NCBI GenBank assembly: GCA_016208305.1
Contig: JACQYI010000022.1
Span: 62,001 to 126,000, forward strand
Reading direction: 5' to 3'
Source of the DNA: Oscillatoriophycideae cyanobacterium NC_groundwater_1537_Pr4_S-0.65um_50_18
GTDB taxonomy: Bacteria > Cyanobacteriota > Cyanobacteriia > Elainellales > Elainellaceae
DNA length: 64,000 nucleotides
Shown here piece by piece: positions 45,882 through 58,905 of the stretch. Each line of letters starts with the position of its first letter. Within the stretch, counting starts at the first letter, position 1. The notes beneath the pieces are model-generated. The model saw nothing but the letters and a program-made list of their open reading frames with translations, had not been told where the DNA came from and searched no databases. The position numbers and the translations under genes were made by a program.

Positions 45882-46411
45882 CAGCTTCCTCCCATTGTGG
45901 CTATGCTGCGATCAATCAACTGCTGCTGCGTGTCTGCATTCAAGCCCGATCGCAGTTGAGACTCAGCCTGTTGAACCGCCAGTGCTGCGATCCGCTGTCT
46001 GACTTCGCCAATGATTTTTTCTTGCTGCGTGTTCAAATCTTGAGCCGCAGAAGCCCTCATCCGCTCAATGTCTTCCTGTGCCTGAGCGAGAACCTCACCT
46101 CTGACTGCTTCAGCCCGTCCCTCAGCTTCAGTACGAATTCGAGCCGCCTCAGTCTGAGCCTGAGCCAGCTTTTGCTGCTGGTCTGCCAAAGCTGCTGCCG
46201 CCTGCTGCTTCCGCTGCTCAGCATCTTTAATAGCTGCCTCAATCTTCGACCGCCGCTCTGAAAGGGTTTTGCCCAAGACGCCCCGGCCAAAGTAGAGCAG
46301 CACACCAATAATGATGGCCAAGTTAATAATGTTAGATTCGAGAAGATCGAGGTTCAACCCGAACCCGCCTCTCTCTGCCGTTTCAGCAGCCAGTAATATG
46401 AAGCTCTCCAT
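45881..46411 (-). CDS. atpF: ATP synthase F0 b subunit
   Basis: A 176-residue peripheral-stalk subunit with one membrane helix (about residues 25-45, NIINLAIIIGVLLYFGRGVLG) and a long charged coiled coil with heptads of Ala, Gln and Glu. ATG 46411 is preferred because GGTGAG lies nine bases upstream; ATG 46420 directly abuts that site. Pairs with b' as a heterodimer in photosynthetic bacteria. Confidence 0.93.
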   Translation of the reverse strand: MESFILLAAETAERGGFGLNLDLLESNIINLAIIIGVLLYFGRGVLGKTLSERRSKIEAAIKDAEQRKQQAAAALADQQQKLAQAQTEAARIRTEAEGRAEAVRGEVLAQAQEDIERMRASAAQDLNTQQEKIIGEVRQRIAALAVQQAESQLRSGLNADTQQQLIDRSIATMGGS

Positions 46412-46472
46412 AATTCTCATCTCACCATAACTCTTGTCTCAAAAGCTCTTGTCCCAAAAGTAATCGCCTTGC

Positions 46473-46961
46473 TCAGCCAGCCAATGGCGCGCCCAAGAGC
46501 TTCTCTAAGATCTGCCGACTCAGAGTTTCCACCTGCTGCTCTAAAGACTGCATCGCTTCTTGCTTTTGCTGGTCTAATTGCTGTTGTACCTGCTCACGCT
46601 GTACTTGAGCTTCCTGTTGTACTGCTGCCATCTGCTGAGCAGCAGTTTGCTGCGCTTCAGCTTGAGCATCAGCAATCACCTTCTGAGCCTGACGGCGAGT
46701 ATCCGCTAGCTCCTGCTCATATTGCTTTGCCATGGCTTCAGCTTTCGCCAAACGCTCTTTCGCTTCAGCTTGATTGGAACGGATGAGGGCATCCCGATCA
46801 TCGATCGCCTTGCCAATGGGCTTGTAGAACAAAGCATTGAGAACAGCGACCAGCACCAAAAACTGAATTGCCATAATAGGCAGGGTAGCGTCAATATCGA
46901 ACAGCCCACCTTTGCCCTCGGCAGCCGCTTCAGCAGCTAGCAAGATCGTTGAATGAATCAT
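46473..46961 (-). CDS. atpF2: ATP synthase F0 b' subunit
   Basis: A 162-residue second stalk subunit, found with b in phototrophs. It has one membrane helix (about 28-48, [22 protein letters not shown]), the [14 protein letters not shown] entry and a Gln/Ala-rich coiled coil. It is also named atpG or atpX in the cyanobacterial literature. It lies between atpE and atpF, as expected. Confidence 0.93.
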   Translation of the reverse strand: MIHSTILLAAEAAAEGKGGLFDIDATLPIMAIQFLVLVAVLNALFYKPIGKAIDDRDALIRSNQAEAKERLAKAEAMAKQYEQELADTRRQAQKVIADAQAEAQQTAAQQMAAVQQEAQVQREQVQQQLDQQKQEAMQSLEQQVETLSRQILEKLLGAPLAG

Positions 46962-47034
46962 ATCTAGTTACCCCCTTGACACTGGAGGGGTTAAACAACA
47001 AGTGAAAAGATCAAAAATAAGGGACGATACTTGT

Positions 47035-47070
47035 GGCTGTAGAGGTACCGCAATGAGCACCTCTACAGCC
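47035..47070 (-). terminator. Intercistronic hairpin downstream of atpE
   Basis: GGCTGTAGAGGT (47035-47046) pairs perfectly with ACCTCTACAGCC (47059-47070), a 12-bp stem just past the atpE stop on the minus-strand transcript. No T-run follows, so a role in mRNA stability or partial termination is more likely than full termination. Confidence 0.65.
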
Positions 47071-47081
47071 GGAAACCGAAA

Positions 47082-47360
<279 letters not shown>

Positions 47361-47505
47361 TCAAACGAACGTTATCAGCGTCAGCAAGCGCTTTCGCGCC
47401 GCATACAGTTTCAGGGTGCAGACGCTCGGATGAGCACATCTAGCAGCCGAAACACTTAACGGACTAGGGATACTGCTATCCCGTGAGAGCTAACCTCCGA
47501 ATGGA

Positions 47506-48264
47506 TTAGTGCTCTTCGTGTCCCTCACCGTGATCCTCCATGGCTTCCCCGATATAAGAGGCTGCCAGCGTCGCAAAAATCAACGCTTGGATCGCGCTCG
47601 TAAACAAACCCAACGCCATAACGGGCAGCGGAATAAACAAGGGAACCAGGAGAACCAACACCGCTACCACTAGCTCATCTGCCAGGATGTTGCCAAACAG
47701 ACGGAAGCTCAGGGAAAGCGGCTTAGTGAAATCTTCAATAATTTTGAACGGCAACATAAACGCAACAGGTTGCACGTAGTTGCCAAAGTAGCCCAAACCC
47801 TTCTTCTTGAAGCCAGCGTAAAAATACGCCAGGGAGGTGAGCAGCGCCAGAGCGATCGTCGTATTGATATCGCCTGTTGGAGCAGCCAACTCGCCCTCTG
47901 GAATGCGAATGAGCTTCCAGGGAATCAGCGCACCTGACCAGTTGCTGATGAAAATGAACAAAAACAGCGTACCAATGAAAGGAACCCAAGGACGATATTC
48001 CTTTTCACCAATCTGCGTTTTGGTCAAATCCCGGATGAATTCCAGCGCATATTCCATCAAGTTCTGGGTGCCCGCCGGAACCATTTGAATTTTGCGCGTA
48101 GCCAGAATGGAGGCAATCACCAGCACCCCAATGACAAACCAGGAGGTCAGCAAGATCTGACCATGAATTTCTAGATTGCCTAAGTGCCAGTAAAACTGCT
48201 TGCCCACCTCTAGCTCAGCCAGCGGGAAGGCATTGAGGGTAGTGAGAGCGTTCAACGTTTCCAT
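47506..48264 (-). CDS. atpB: ATP synthase F0 a subunit
   Basis: A 252-residue membrane subunit forming the proton channels with the c-ring. Five to six membrane helices are visible, and the essential Arg lies in [14 protein letters not shown] (about residue 188). The C-terminal tail is rich in Glu and His. GGGAAA precedes the ATG by 11 bases. Also called atpI in older cyanobacterial naming. Confidence 0.96.
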   Translation of the reverse strand: METLNALTTLNAFPLAELEVGKQFYWHLGNLEIHGQILLTSWFVIGVLVIASILATRKIQMVPAGTQNLMEYALEFIRDLTKTQIGEKEYRPWVPFIGTLFLFIFISNWSGALIPWKLIRIPEGELAAPTGDINTTIALALLTSLAYFYAGFKKKGLGYFGNYVQPVAFMLPFKIIEDFTKPLSLSFRLFGNILADELVVAVLVLLVPLFIPLPVMALGLFTSAIQALIFATLAASYIGEAMEDHGEGHEEH

Positions 48265-48313
48265 GCGAAGAAAATTTCCCAGAATCTTAGAGGAGTGCTA
48301 GGATATCCTGAAC

Positions 48314-48832
48314 CTATTGGGAATCAGGCAAGATAGTCGTTTGCAGCATGTAAAAAATGATGGCAGCCTTGTAGGTAAGAAATCCGAGGAAGATTGGCAT
48401 GATTTTTAGGTCGTGCAATTGAGATGCAACAATAATCACTCCAATCAAGATGGCAAGCCGAGAGCTTCCCAACTGTTTCCTTTGTCTACCTAGCTGTGCA
48501 ACATTTCTTGCCAACATCCTCAAGTAAACCACACCTGTGCACGCTCCAAGCAGGTAATTGAGCGCAATGTTAAGAGAATAAAAAATCCAGACAGGAATAA
48601 AGATTGCTCCTGTTAGGATCAGAGTCAGCTTTAACAGTTGCTCCTGTAGCTGATAGTACTCTTGCATAGATGCATCTGGCTCTGGAGATAGAGCGATCGG
48701 CGCACCATCTACAGGCTGTATCTCTACAGGTGCTACGTCGGGGGTGCCGACGGCTAGAGATTCCTGCGACTGAGAACTTGATTCGGCTGCGGTTTCGAGA
48801 GAGGGTTCTGGCGAGTTCACAATGTCTTGCAA
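48314..48832 (-). CDS. atpI: ATP synthase subunit I (Atp1)
   Basis: A 172-residue first gene of the operon, thought to aid assembly of the c-ring. The start is uncertain: TTG at 48832 or GTG at 48820, neither with a strong ribosome site; the first 55 residues are acidic and poorly conserved. Four membrane helices follow ([65 protein letters not shown]). Older cyanobacterial papers call it atp1. Confidence 0.85.
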   Translation of the reverse strand: MQDIVNSPEPSLETAAESSSQSQESLAVGTPDVAPVEIQPVDGAPIALSPEPDASMQEYYQLQEQLLKLTLILTGAIFIPVWIFYSLNIALNYLLGACTGVVYLRMLARNVAQLGRQRKQLGSSRLAILIGVIIVASQLHDLKIMPIFLGFLTYKAAIIFYMLQTTILPDSQ

Positions 48833-52994
<4,162 letters not shown>

Positions 52995-53003
52995 GGTTTT
53001 ATC

Positions 53004-53038
53004 GCTTGCATGGGTAGAGTCTTCTATCCATGCAAAGC
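53004..53038 (+). terminator. Hairpin immediately after apcE
   Basis: GCTTGCATGGGTAGA (53004-53018) pairs with TCTATCCATGCAAAGC (53023-53038), with a single-base bulge. No T-run, so probably a 3'-end stabilising hairpin. Confidence 0.5.
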
Positions 53039-53122
53039 CACATTAAACGGTTCAGACAGGCCACTCATGATCTGTCTGGTTGAAACTGGCCAGCGAAAAG
53101 ACCAGCGAAAATGTTAAGTCTG

Positions 53123-53158
53123 TCCCTCTGATCTGTCAGCAAATCAGAGGGATTTTTT
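53123..53158 (+). terminator. Rho-independent terminator after apcE
   Basis: TCCCTCTGAT (53123-53132) pairs with ATCAGAGGGA (53143-53152), followed by TTTTT. This ends the apcE transcript before smc. Confidence 0.85.
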
Positions 53159-53409
53159 ATGGAATTTTTGTGAGAGGGCGATCGCCTCAGCGCAACCTGC
53201 GCCAAAATCTGAAATTGCTTATATGATCCCGGAGTGGGCAATCCCAAGAGCCTCGCTCTAAAAATCTTGAGCTATCTTGAGGGGTGAAGCTCGATCAATC
53301 CAGTTTTGCTCTAAATTAAACTTGGCAAACCCTAGAATATTCAGTACTTTTGTACTAAATTGTAGGTTGTAGTGAATTATGTTTTTGCCCATTCGCCAGT
53401 TTTAGCCGA

Positions 53410-56400
53410 GTGTACATCAAACGCGTTGAACTCACCCACTTCAAATCTTTTGGCGGCACAACGCAGGTTCCCCTGCTGCCGGGGTTTACCGTGGTTTCTG
53501 GCCCCAATGGTTCCGGCAAGTCTAATATTTTAGATGCTTTGTTGTTTGCCCTCGGACTTTCAAGCTCTAAAGGAATGCGCGCCGAGCGCCTCCCCGATCT
53601 GGTGAATCAAAATCAAACTAGCCGAGGGCGATCGACCGTTGAGGCCAGCGTCACTGTAACGTTTGATTTGGGCGAGGCGATCGATAGCCAAGATCAAGAT
53701 AGCCCCGACCCAAAGGGTCAAGAGAGCGCTGAGGCCGAAGCCGTCACCCATGCATGCGAGGTCAGCAGTAGCGCTTTGCCGATCTCTGAAGCACAAGACG
53801 ATGAGCCGTTGCCCCGGATGGAATCATCTGGTAACGGCACAGGCCGCCGACAAGCGCCACATGAATGGACAGTCACCCGCAAACTGCGCGTGACTCAGCA
53901 AGGAACCTATACCTCCAACTATTTCATCAATGATCAGTCTTGCACCCTGACTGAACTGCATGAACAGCTCCATAAGCTGCGGATCTATCCCGAAGGCTAC
54001 AACGTCGTGCTGCAAGGGGATGTCACCAGCATTATTTCCATGAATCCGCGAGAGCGGCGGGAAATCATTGATGAGCTGGCTGGTGTGGGGGCCTTCGATC
54101 GCAAAATTCATCAGGCAAAAGACAAGCTAGATGCCGTCAAAGAGCGAGAAGAGAAGTTTCGCATTGTCGAAAAAGAGCTGATTACCCAGCGCGATCGCTT
54201 GGCTCAAGATCGCCTCAAGGCCGAAAAATATCAGCGCCTTAAGCTAGAATTTCAGACAAAGACCCAGTGGGAGGCTGTCTTACTCTGGCGCGCTCAAGCC
54301 CAGCAGGTGCAGCAAATGCAGGTGCAAATTGAGGCGGGCGAACGTACCCATGCCGAACTCAATAGCCAGCTAATCGCGCTTAACCAGGTGATTCAGGCGG
54401 CGATCGCCGAGCTAGAGCTGCTCAATGCCAAAGTTAAAGCGCTGGGTGAAGATGAACTGCTGGCTTTTCAGTCTACGCTAGCCACCCGTGAAGCCGAACT
54501 CCGTCAGGTGCAGCGGCAAGAGCAGGAGCTAGCCACGGCTCAAAGAGAAATTGCCTCTGCCATCGATCGAACTCAGCGAGAGATTCAAGAGCAGATGCAG
54601 GCGTTACAACGTCTGTCTGAGGAAAGTCAGTCGGTTGAGATGCGAGATCTGGCTCAGTTGCGCAGCGCTAGAGATCAGGCTAAGCAATCCCTTGATCAGC
54701 AGCGAGAAGCCGCAACCGCAACTGCTGCTGCATCCGATGCCTGGGTGCAAGAACAGGCAGTGGTCAGACAGCGAATGGAGGCTTTGCTTCAATCTCTAGA
54801 ACCTCAACGAACTGAGCAGGCCAAGCTGCAAGAGCGCGTCGAACAGCTCCGGCAAAAAATCCAGGAGCAGAATGGAGCTGTGCAGGCGATCGCCGAAGAA
54901 GTTGCGTCAAAGCAGGGGCAGTATACCCAGATTGTCGGCACGTTGAGTGCGTCGCTGCGACAGGTAGACTCCTGCCAAAAAGCTTTGACTGCTGCCGAGC
55001 AAGAGCTGCAAATTCAGCAGGAAACCCAAACAAGGCTGATTCAAGAGCAGCGAGACAAGCAGCGGCAGCTCGACAAATTAGAGGCTCAGGCTCAGGCCAT
55101 TCAAGAGACTCAGGGCACCGGGGTCATTGAAGTCTTGCAGCGTGCCAAGCTTTCTGGCATCTGTGGTCTGGTGGCGCAGCTCGGTAAAGTTGAGCCTCAG
55201 TATCAGCTCGCCCTAGAGATTGCGGCAGGGGCGCGCCTCAGCTATCTAGTCGTAGAGGACGATCGGGTTGCTGCTGCGGGTATCCAAACGCTCAAGCAAC
55301 AGCGAGGCGGGCGGGCTACGTTTCTACCGCTCACCAAAATTCGCGCAGCCAACTTCAACCCCATTGCTGTGTGGAACCGTCCTGATGGCTTTGTAGACTA
55401 TGCCGTCAATTTGATTGAGTGCGACGATCGCTACCAGGCAGTTTTTTCCTACGTCTTTGCCAACACGGTCGTCTTTAGCTCACTGCAAGCTGCCCGTAAG
55501 GAAATGGGGCAATACCGCATTGTCACCCTAGAGGGCGAGCTGCTAGAAACCAGTGGCGCAATGACAGGCGGCAGCATCAGCACCCGGCAGGGAACTCTGC
55601 ACTTTGGCACTGTTGAGCCAGGCGAATCTTCAGAAGCCCTTGCCTTGCGCGATCGCCTCCAGGAACTCGATCGCATCCTCAACCGCTGTCAGCAGGCCAT
55701 AGCTGATGCGGTCATTGCCGTCAAAACGCGATCGCAAGCTCTGGTGGAAGCGCGGCAGCAGCATCGAGAAGTGCAGATGCAAGCTGAGCAAATTCAAACC
55801 CAGATTGTCGGCTTTACGGCACAAGAAGGTCAGCTGCGAACTCAACTTTCTCAAAACATGCAGGAATTTTCTACGGCTCAGCAGCGGTTGCAAACCTTTG
55901 AGCAAGAGCTGCCCCTGCGAGAATCTGAGCTACAGCAGCAGCGACAAACCCTGACCGATTTAGAGCAATCTCAAACCCATAGTGAATGGCAACAGATTCA
56001 GGCGGCCATTCGAGCGCAAGAATCACAGCTGAGCGATCGCCAGCTCTCTCTCCAGACGGCAGAGCAGCGCCTTCAAGACTTAAAAAATCAGCAGCAAAGG
56101 TTTCAAGAAAAAGTCGAACAGTCTCAGCAGCGGCTGCAAGACCAACGTACCCAGCAAACGACTCAGCTCAACCAAGCTTCAACGCTGGGCGCTCAGCAGG
56201 CTGAACTAACGGGTCAGATTGCGCAGATTCAAGCCAGCCTTGCCGCTCTAGAGCAAACCCTAGCCTCCGAAAAGCAGGAGCGCGATCGTGCTGAGCGGCA
56301 GCTGCGAGAGCAGCAAACCCAACAGCAGCAGCTAGAGTGGCAGCGGCAAAAGCTGCTAGAAACTCAGCAGACCCGACGACAAGAACTGATCGCCCTCCAA

Positions 56401-57129
56401 GAGCAGCTTGCGGCGCAGCAGGCCGAACTGCCTGAGCCTCTACCCGAAATCCCTGAAGAAACCAAAGATTTAGCCACCTTGCAGCATGAATTGCGATCGC
56501 TGCAAAAGCGGCTCCAGGCCATGGAGCCTGTCAATATGCTGGCTTTAGAGGAATACGATCGGACTCAAGCGCGTCTAGAGGAGCTGAGTCAAAAGCTGGG
56601 CACATTGGATGAAGAACGGACTGAGCTACTGCTGCGAATCGAGAACTTTACGACCCTGCGACAGCGTGCCTTTAAGGAAGCCTTTGATGCCGTTAATGAA
56701 AATTTCCAGACCATCTTTGCAGAACTCTCGGATGGCGATGGCTACCTGCAACTTGATCTGCCGCATGATCCCTTTGGCAGCGGACTCAACCTTGTGGCTC
56801 ATCCTAAAGGCAAGCCCGTTCGGCGTTTAGCTTCAATGTCGGGTGGCGAAAAATCTCTCACGGCACTCAGCTTTATCTTTGCTCTTCAACGCTACCGCCC
56901 TTCACCGTTTTACGCCTTTGATGAAGTGGATATGTTCCTAGATGGGGCAAACGTGGAGCGATTAGCTAGAATGATTAAACATCAAACGCAGCAAGCTCAA
57001 TTTATTGTGGTTAGCCTACGCCGACCCATGATTGAAGCTGCCGAGCGCACGATTGGGGTGACGCAGGCACGTGGTGCCTACACGCAGGTTCTGGGGCTAA
57101 ACTTGCAGCCTCAGAGTGCTTCTGTATGA
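53410..57129 (+). CDS. smc: Chromosome segregation ATPase SMC
   Basis: A 1,239-residue structural-maintenance-of-chromosomes protein that loops DNA. It starts with GTG (MYIKRVELTHFKSFGG). Features: Walker A GPNGSGKS (about 32-39), long coiled coils rich in Gln, the hinge (about 570-700; TGVIEVLQ to GRATFLPL), the ABC signature SMSGGEKSL (about 1141) and Walker B FYAFDEVDMFL (about 1166). An acidic, Ser/Asp/Glu-rich insert of about 55 residues (about 95-150) splits the N-terminal ATPase lobe. ScpA and ScpB partners are not adjacent. Confidence 0.97.
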   Translation: MYIKRVELTHFKSFGGTTQVPLLPGFTVVSGPNGSGKSNILDALLFALGLSSSKGMRAERLPDLVNQNQTSRGRSTVEASVTVTFDLGEAIDSQDQDSPDPKGQESAEAEAVTHACEVSSSALPISEAQDDEPLPRMESSGNGTGRRQAPHEWTVTRKLRVTQQGTYTSNYFINDQSCTLTELHEQLHKLRIYPEGYNVVLQGDVTSIISMNPRERREIIDELAGVGAFDRKIHQAKDKLDAVKEREEKFRIVEKELITQRDRLAQDRLKAEKYQRLKLEFQTKTQWEAVLLWRAQAQQVQQMQVQIEAGERTHAELNSQLIALNQVIQAAIAELELLNAKVKALGEDELLAFQSTLATREAELRQVQRQEQELATAQREIASAIDRTQREIQEQMQALQRLSEESQSVEMRDLAQLRSARDQAKQSLDQQREAATATAAASDAWVQEQAVVRQRMEALLQSLEPQRTEQAKLQERVEQLRQKIQEQNGAVQAIAEEVASKQGQYTQIVGTLSASLRQVDSCQKALTAAEQELQIQQETQTRLIQEQRDKQRQLDKLEAQAQAIQETQGTGVIEVLQRAKLSGICGLVAQLGKVEPQYQLALEIAAGARLSYLVVEDDRVAAAGIQTLKQQRGGRATFLPLTKIRAANFNPIAVWNRPDGFVDYAVNLIECDDRYQAVFSYVFANTVVFSSLQAARKEMGQYRIVTLEGELLETSGAMTGGSISTRQGTLHFGTVEPGESSEALALRDRLQELDRILNRCQQAIADAVIAVKTRSQALVEARQQHREVQMQAEQIQTQIVGFTAQEGQLRTQLSQNMQEFSTAQQRLQTFEQELPLRESELQQQRQTLTDLEQSQTHSEWQQIQAAIRAQESQLSDRQLSLQTAEQRLQDLKNQQQRFQEKVEQSQQRLQDQRTQQTTQLNQASTLGAQQAELTGQIAQIQASLAALEQTLASEKQERDRAERQLREQQTQQQQLEWQRQKLLETQQTRRQELIALQEQLAAQQAELPEPLPEIPEETKDLATLQHELRSLQKRLQAMEPVNMLALEEYDRTQARLEELSQKLGTLDEERTELLLRIENFTTLRQRAFKEAFDAVNENFQTIFAELSDGDGYLQLDLPHDPFGSGLNLVAHPKGKPVRRLASMSGGEKSLTALSFIFALQRYRPSPFYAFDEVDMFLDGANVERLARMIKHQTQQAQFIVVSLRRPMIEAAERTIGVTQARGAYTQVLGLNLQPQSASV

Positions 57130-57141
57130 TCCCCTCTGTAT

Positions 57142-57250
57142 AATCTAGGTAATTACAATCTAGGTAATTTGGTAATCTTGATCAAGCCGGATATTGTAGG
57201 TGCTCGTATTTCAAATTCATATTTCAAATATGGTGATTTCAAATATGGCG
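57142..57250. repeat. Two neighbouring 15-bp tandem duplications
   Basis: AATCTAGGTAATT occurs at 57142 and 57157 (period 15), and ATTTCAAATATGGYG at 57221-57235 and 57236-57250 (period 15). Both lie in the short spacer between smc and the PRC-barrel gene. Confidence 0.85.
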
Positions 57251-57319
57251 TATCTCGAATATTGTGGTTATCTGAACGATTGCTAGTGCATTAAGTTCCT
57301 TCGAGATTGGGACTCGAAA

Positions 57320-58285
57320 ATGACAACTGAACAATATTGCCAACGTGCTGATCTGATTGGAACACAGGTGATTACCCGCAATACGGGCAAGCGCCTAGGC
57401 GTAGTAAGCCAGCTTTGGGCGGATGTCGATCGCCGAGAAGTCGTAGTGATTGGCGTTCGACAAAATATGCTGTCTGGCGTGCTGTCGCAGGAGCAGCAGA
57501 CGCTCTTGCTCAAGAGCGTGCGTCAGATTGGCGATGTGGTTTTGGTGGATGATGATTCCGTTTTGGATGAAGACATTACCCTAGATAGCTACAGCAACTT
57601 GATCAACAGCGAAGTTATTACCGAGACGGGTGAGCTTCTAGGTAAAGTGCGCGGCTTTAAGTTTGAAGCCAACTCTGGCCGAGTTGAATCGATCGTGCTG
57701 GCCTCGATCGGGCTTCCCCAAATTCCTGATCAGGTGCTTAGCACCTATGAGCTGTCGATGGACGAAGTGGTCAGCAGTGGTCCCGATCGCCTGATTGTGT
57801 TTGAGGGTTCAGAAGAGAAGATGAACCAACTCACCGTAGGGCTGCTAGAGCGGTTAGGCATTGGCAAACCGCCTTGGGATCGGGATGAAGATACAGCCTA
57901 TATGACCCCAACGGCTACCACCAATCAGCTCCCTTCCGGCATCAAAACTCCCGTCGAGCCGATGCGAGCCAAAATTCCAGTGGCTCAGGAAACCTGGGAT
58001 GATGATCACTGGCAAGAAGTCCAGCCCCGGCAGCAGCCTAAAGCCATGCGCCAAGAGCTTCCCTATGAGGAACCCGAAGACAATTGGGGCGGTCAGGCTG
58101 ATGTCTATGACGATGTGGAGTATGAGGAAATACCCAATGTGACCTACCCAGCGGCTACGCGTGATGAAGATGTCACGAATGATGCCTGGGCAGATGATGA
58201 CAATCCCACCCCTTACCGAGCACCTGAGGTCAATATTCCTGAGCGCAAGCGGGTTGTGGAATATGAAGAAGAAACTGATTACTAA
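57320..58285 (+). CDS. PRC-barrel domain protein
   Basis: A 321-residue protein with two PRC-barrel-like beta domains: about 8-80 (LIGTQVITRNTGKRLGVVSQLWADVDRREVVVIGV by key residues Gly-Thr-Gln-Val and Arg-Leu-Gly-Val) and about 92-175 (LINSEVITETGELLGKVRGFKFEANSGRV). The remaining 130 residues are strongly acidic, Asp/Glu/Tyr-rich and probably disordered. PRC barrels bind partner proteins or RNA-processing and photosynthetic complexes; the specific partner is unknown. The gene converges with the SH3 protein gene across a terminator. Confidence 0.88.
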   Translation: MTTEQYCQRADLIGTQVITRNTGKRLGVVSQLWADVDRREVVVIGVRQNMLSGVLSQEQQTLLLKSVRQIGDVVLVDDDSVLDEDITLDSYSNLINSEVITETGELLGKVRGFKFEANSGRVESIVLASIGLPQIPDQVLSTYELSMDEVVSSGPDRLIVFEGSEEKMNQLTVGLLERLGIGKPPWDRDEDTAYMTPTATTNQLPSGIKTPVEPMRAKIPVAQETWDDDHWQEVQPRQQPKAMRQELPYEEPEDNWGGQADVYDDVEYEEIPNVTYPAATRDEDVTNDAWADDDNPTPYRAPEVNIPERKRVVEYEEETDY

Positions 58286-58298
58286 AAATTCAGTGCTT

Positions 58299-58321
58299 AG
58301 GGTGGAAACCTTCCACCCTTT
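58299..58321. terminator. Bidirectional terminator
   Basis: AGGGTGGAA, loop ACC, TTCCACCCT, then TT, between the convergent PRC-barrel and SH3 genes. Confidence 0.75.
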
Positions 58322-58350
58322 CAGCAAATAGGCTTGAGCCTAGATTCGCT

Positions 58351-58650
58351 TCAGCCTCTATAGCTGACAAAATCTCCTCGTACCCAGCCCTCTGCTCCTG
58401 AGCTAAACCTGACATAACACCAGATATATCCGTCTTCGTCACTCCGCATTTCGCTGAGCACTTCAACAGAGTCTCCGACTAGCCCATAGTGCGGGGAAGA
58501 GGATGCGGTGCTTGGAGCTGAACGCACATTAACCCGTGATCCAGGCTGTGAACCCACTAAAACGGCAGGGCGTGCCCAAGAGGGCAAGGCTAGAGCGATC
58601 GTCATCGTAGTGGCGGCGATCGCTACCACTACAAGATTTCTCATCTTCAT
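58351..58650 (-). CDS. Secreted bacterial SH3 (SH3b) domain protein
   Basis: A 99-residue protein with a signal peptide (Lys-Met-Arg start, VVVAIAATTMTIALAL, cleavage after SWA) and one SH3b domain (about 38-98; RVNVRSAPSTAS, VEVLSEM, WCYVRFSSGAEGWVRGDFVSY). The ATG at 58650 has GGGAG seven bases upstream; the frame extends five residues further to 58665. SH3b domains often bind peptidoglycan or peptides in the periplasm. Confidence 0.85.
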   Translation of the reverse strand: MKMRNLVVVAIAATTMTIALALPSWARPAVLVGSQPGSRVNVRSAPSTASSSPHYGLVGDSVEVLSEMRSDEDGYIWCYVRFSSGAEGWVRGDFVSYRG

Positions 58651-58905
58651 CAGGTATTCTCCCAATAGCGACAGGTTTCAGACCTATGGGATCAGGGAGC
58701 AATTGACCTGAAAGATTTTTCAACAATAATCTTTGGGTTTGCTATAGCCACAGATCTCGGTCATGTCAGTCATATCCGCTAGCGTCAGAATTGCGCACCC
58801 CTAAACCTACGGAAAGAGGCGGCAAGACTCTGAGAGAACTACTGATGTCATGTTCAATCGCGATCGCTTAGGCCGTAATTCTATGTGGGGCAGAGCGATC
58901 GGGCG

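Larger units (their letters stand above)
52995..53409. other. Spacer between apcE and smc with three hairpins
   Basis: About 415 bases. It holds hairpins at 53004-53038, 53053-53078 (CAGACAG/CTGTCTG) and the terminator at 53123-53158. The rest, including the smc promoter, shows no other structure that I recognise. Confidence 0.5.
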
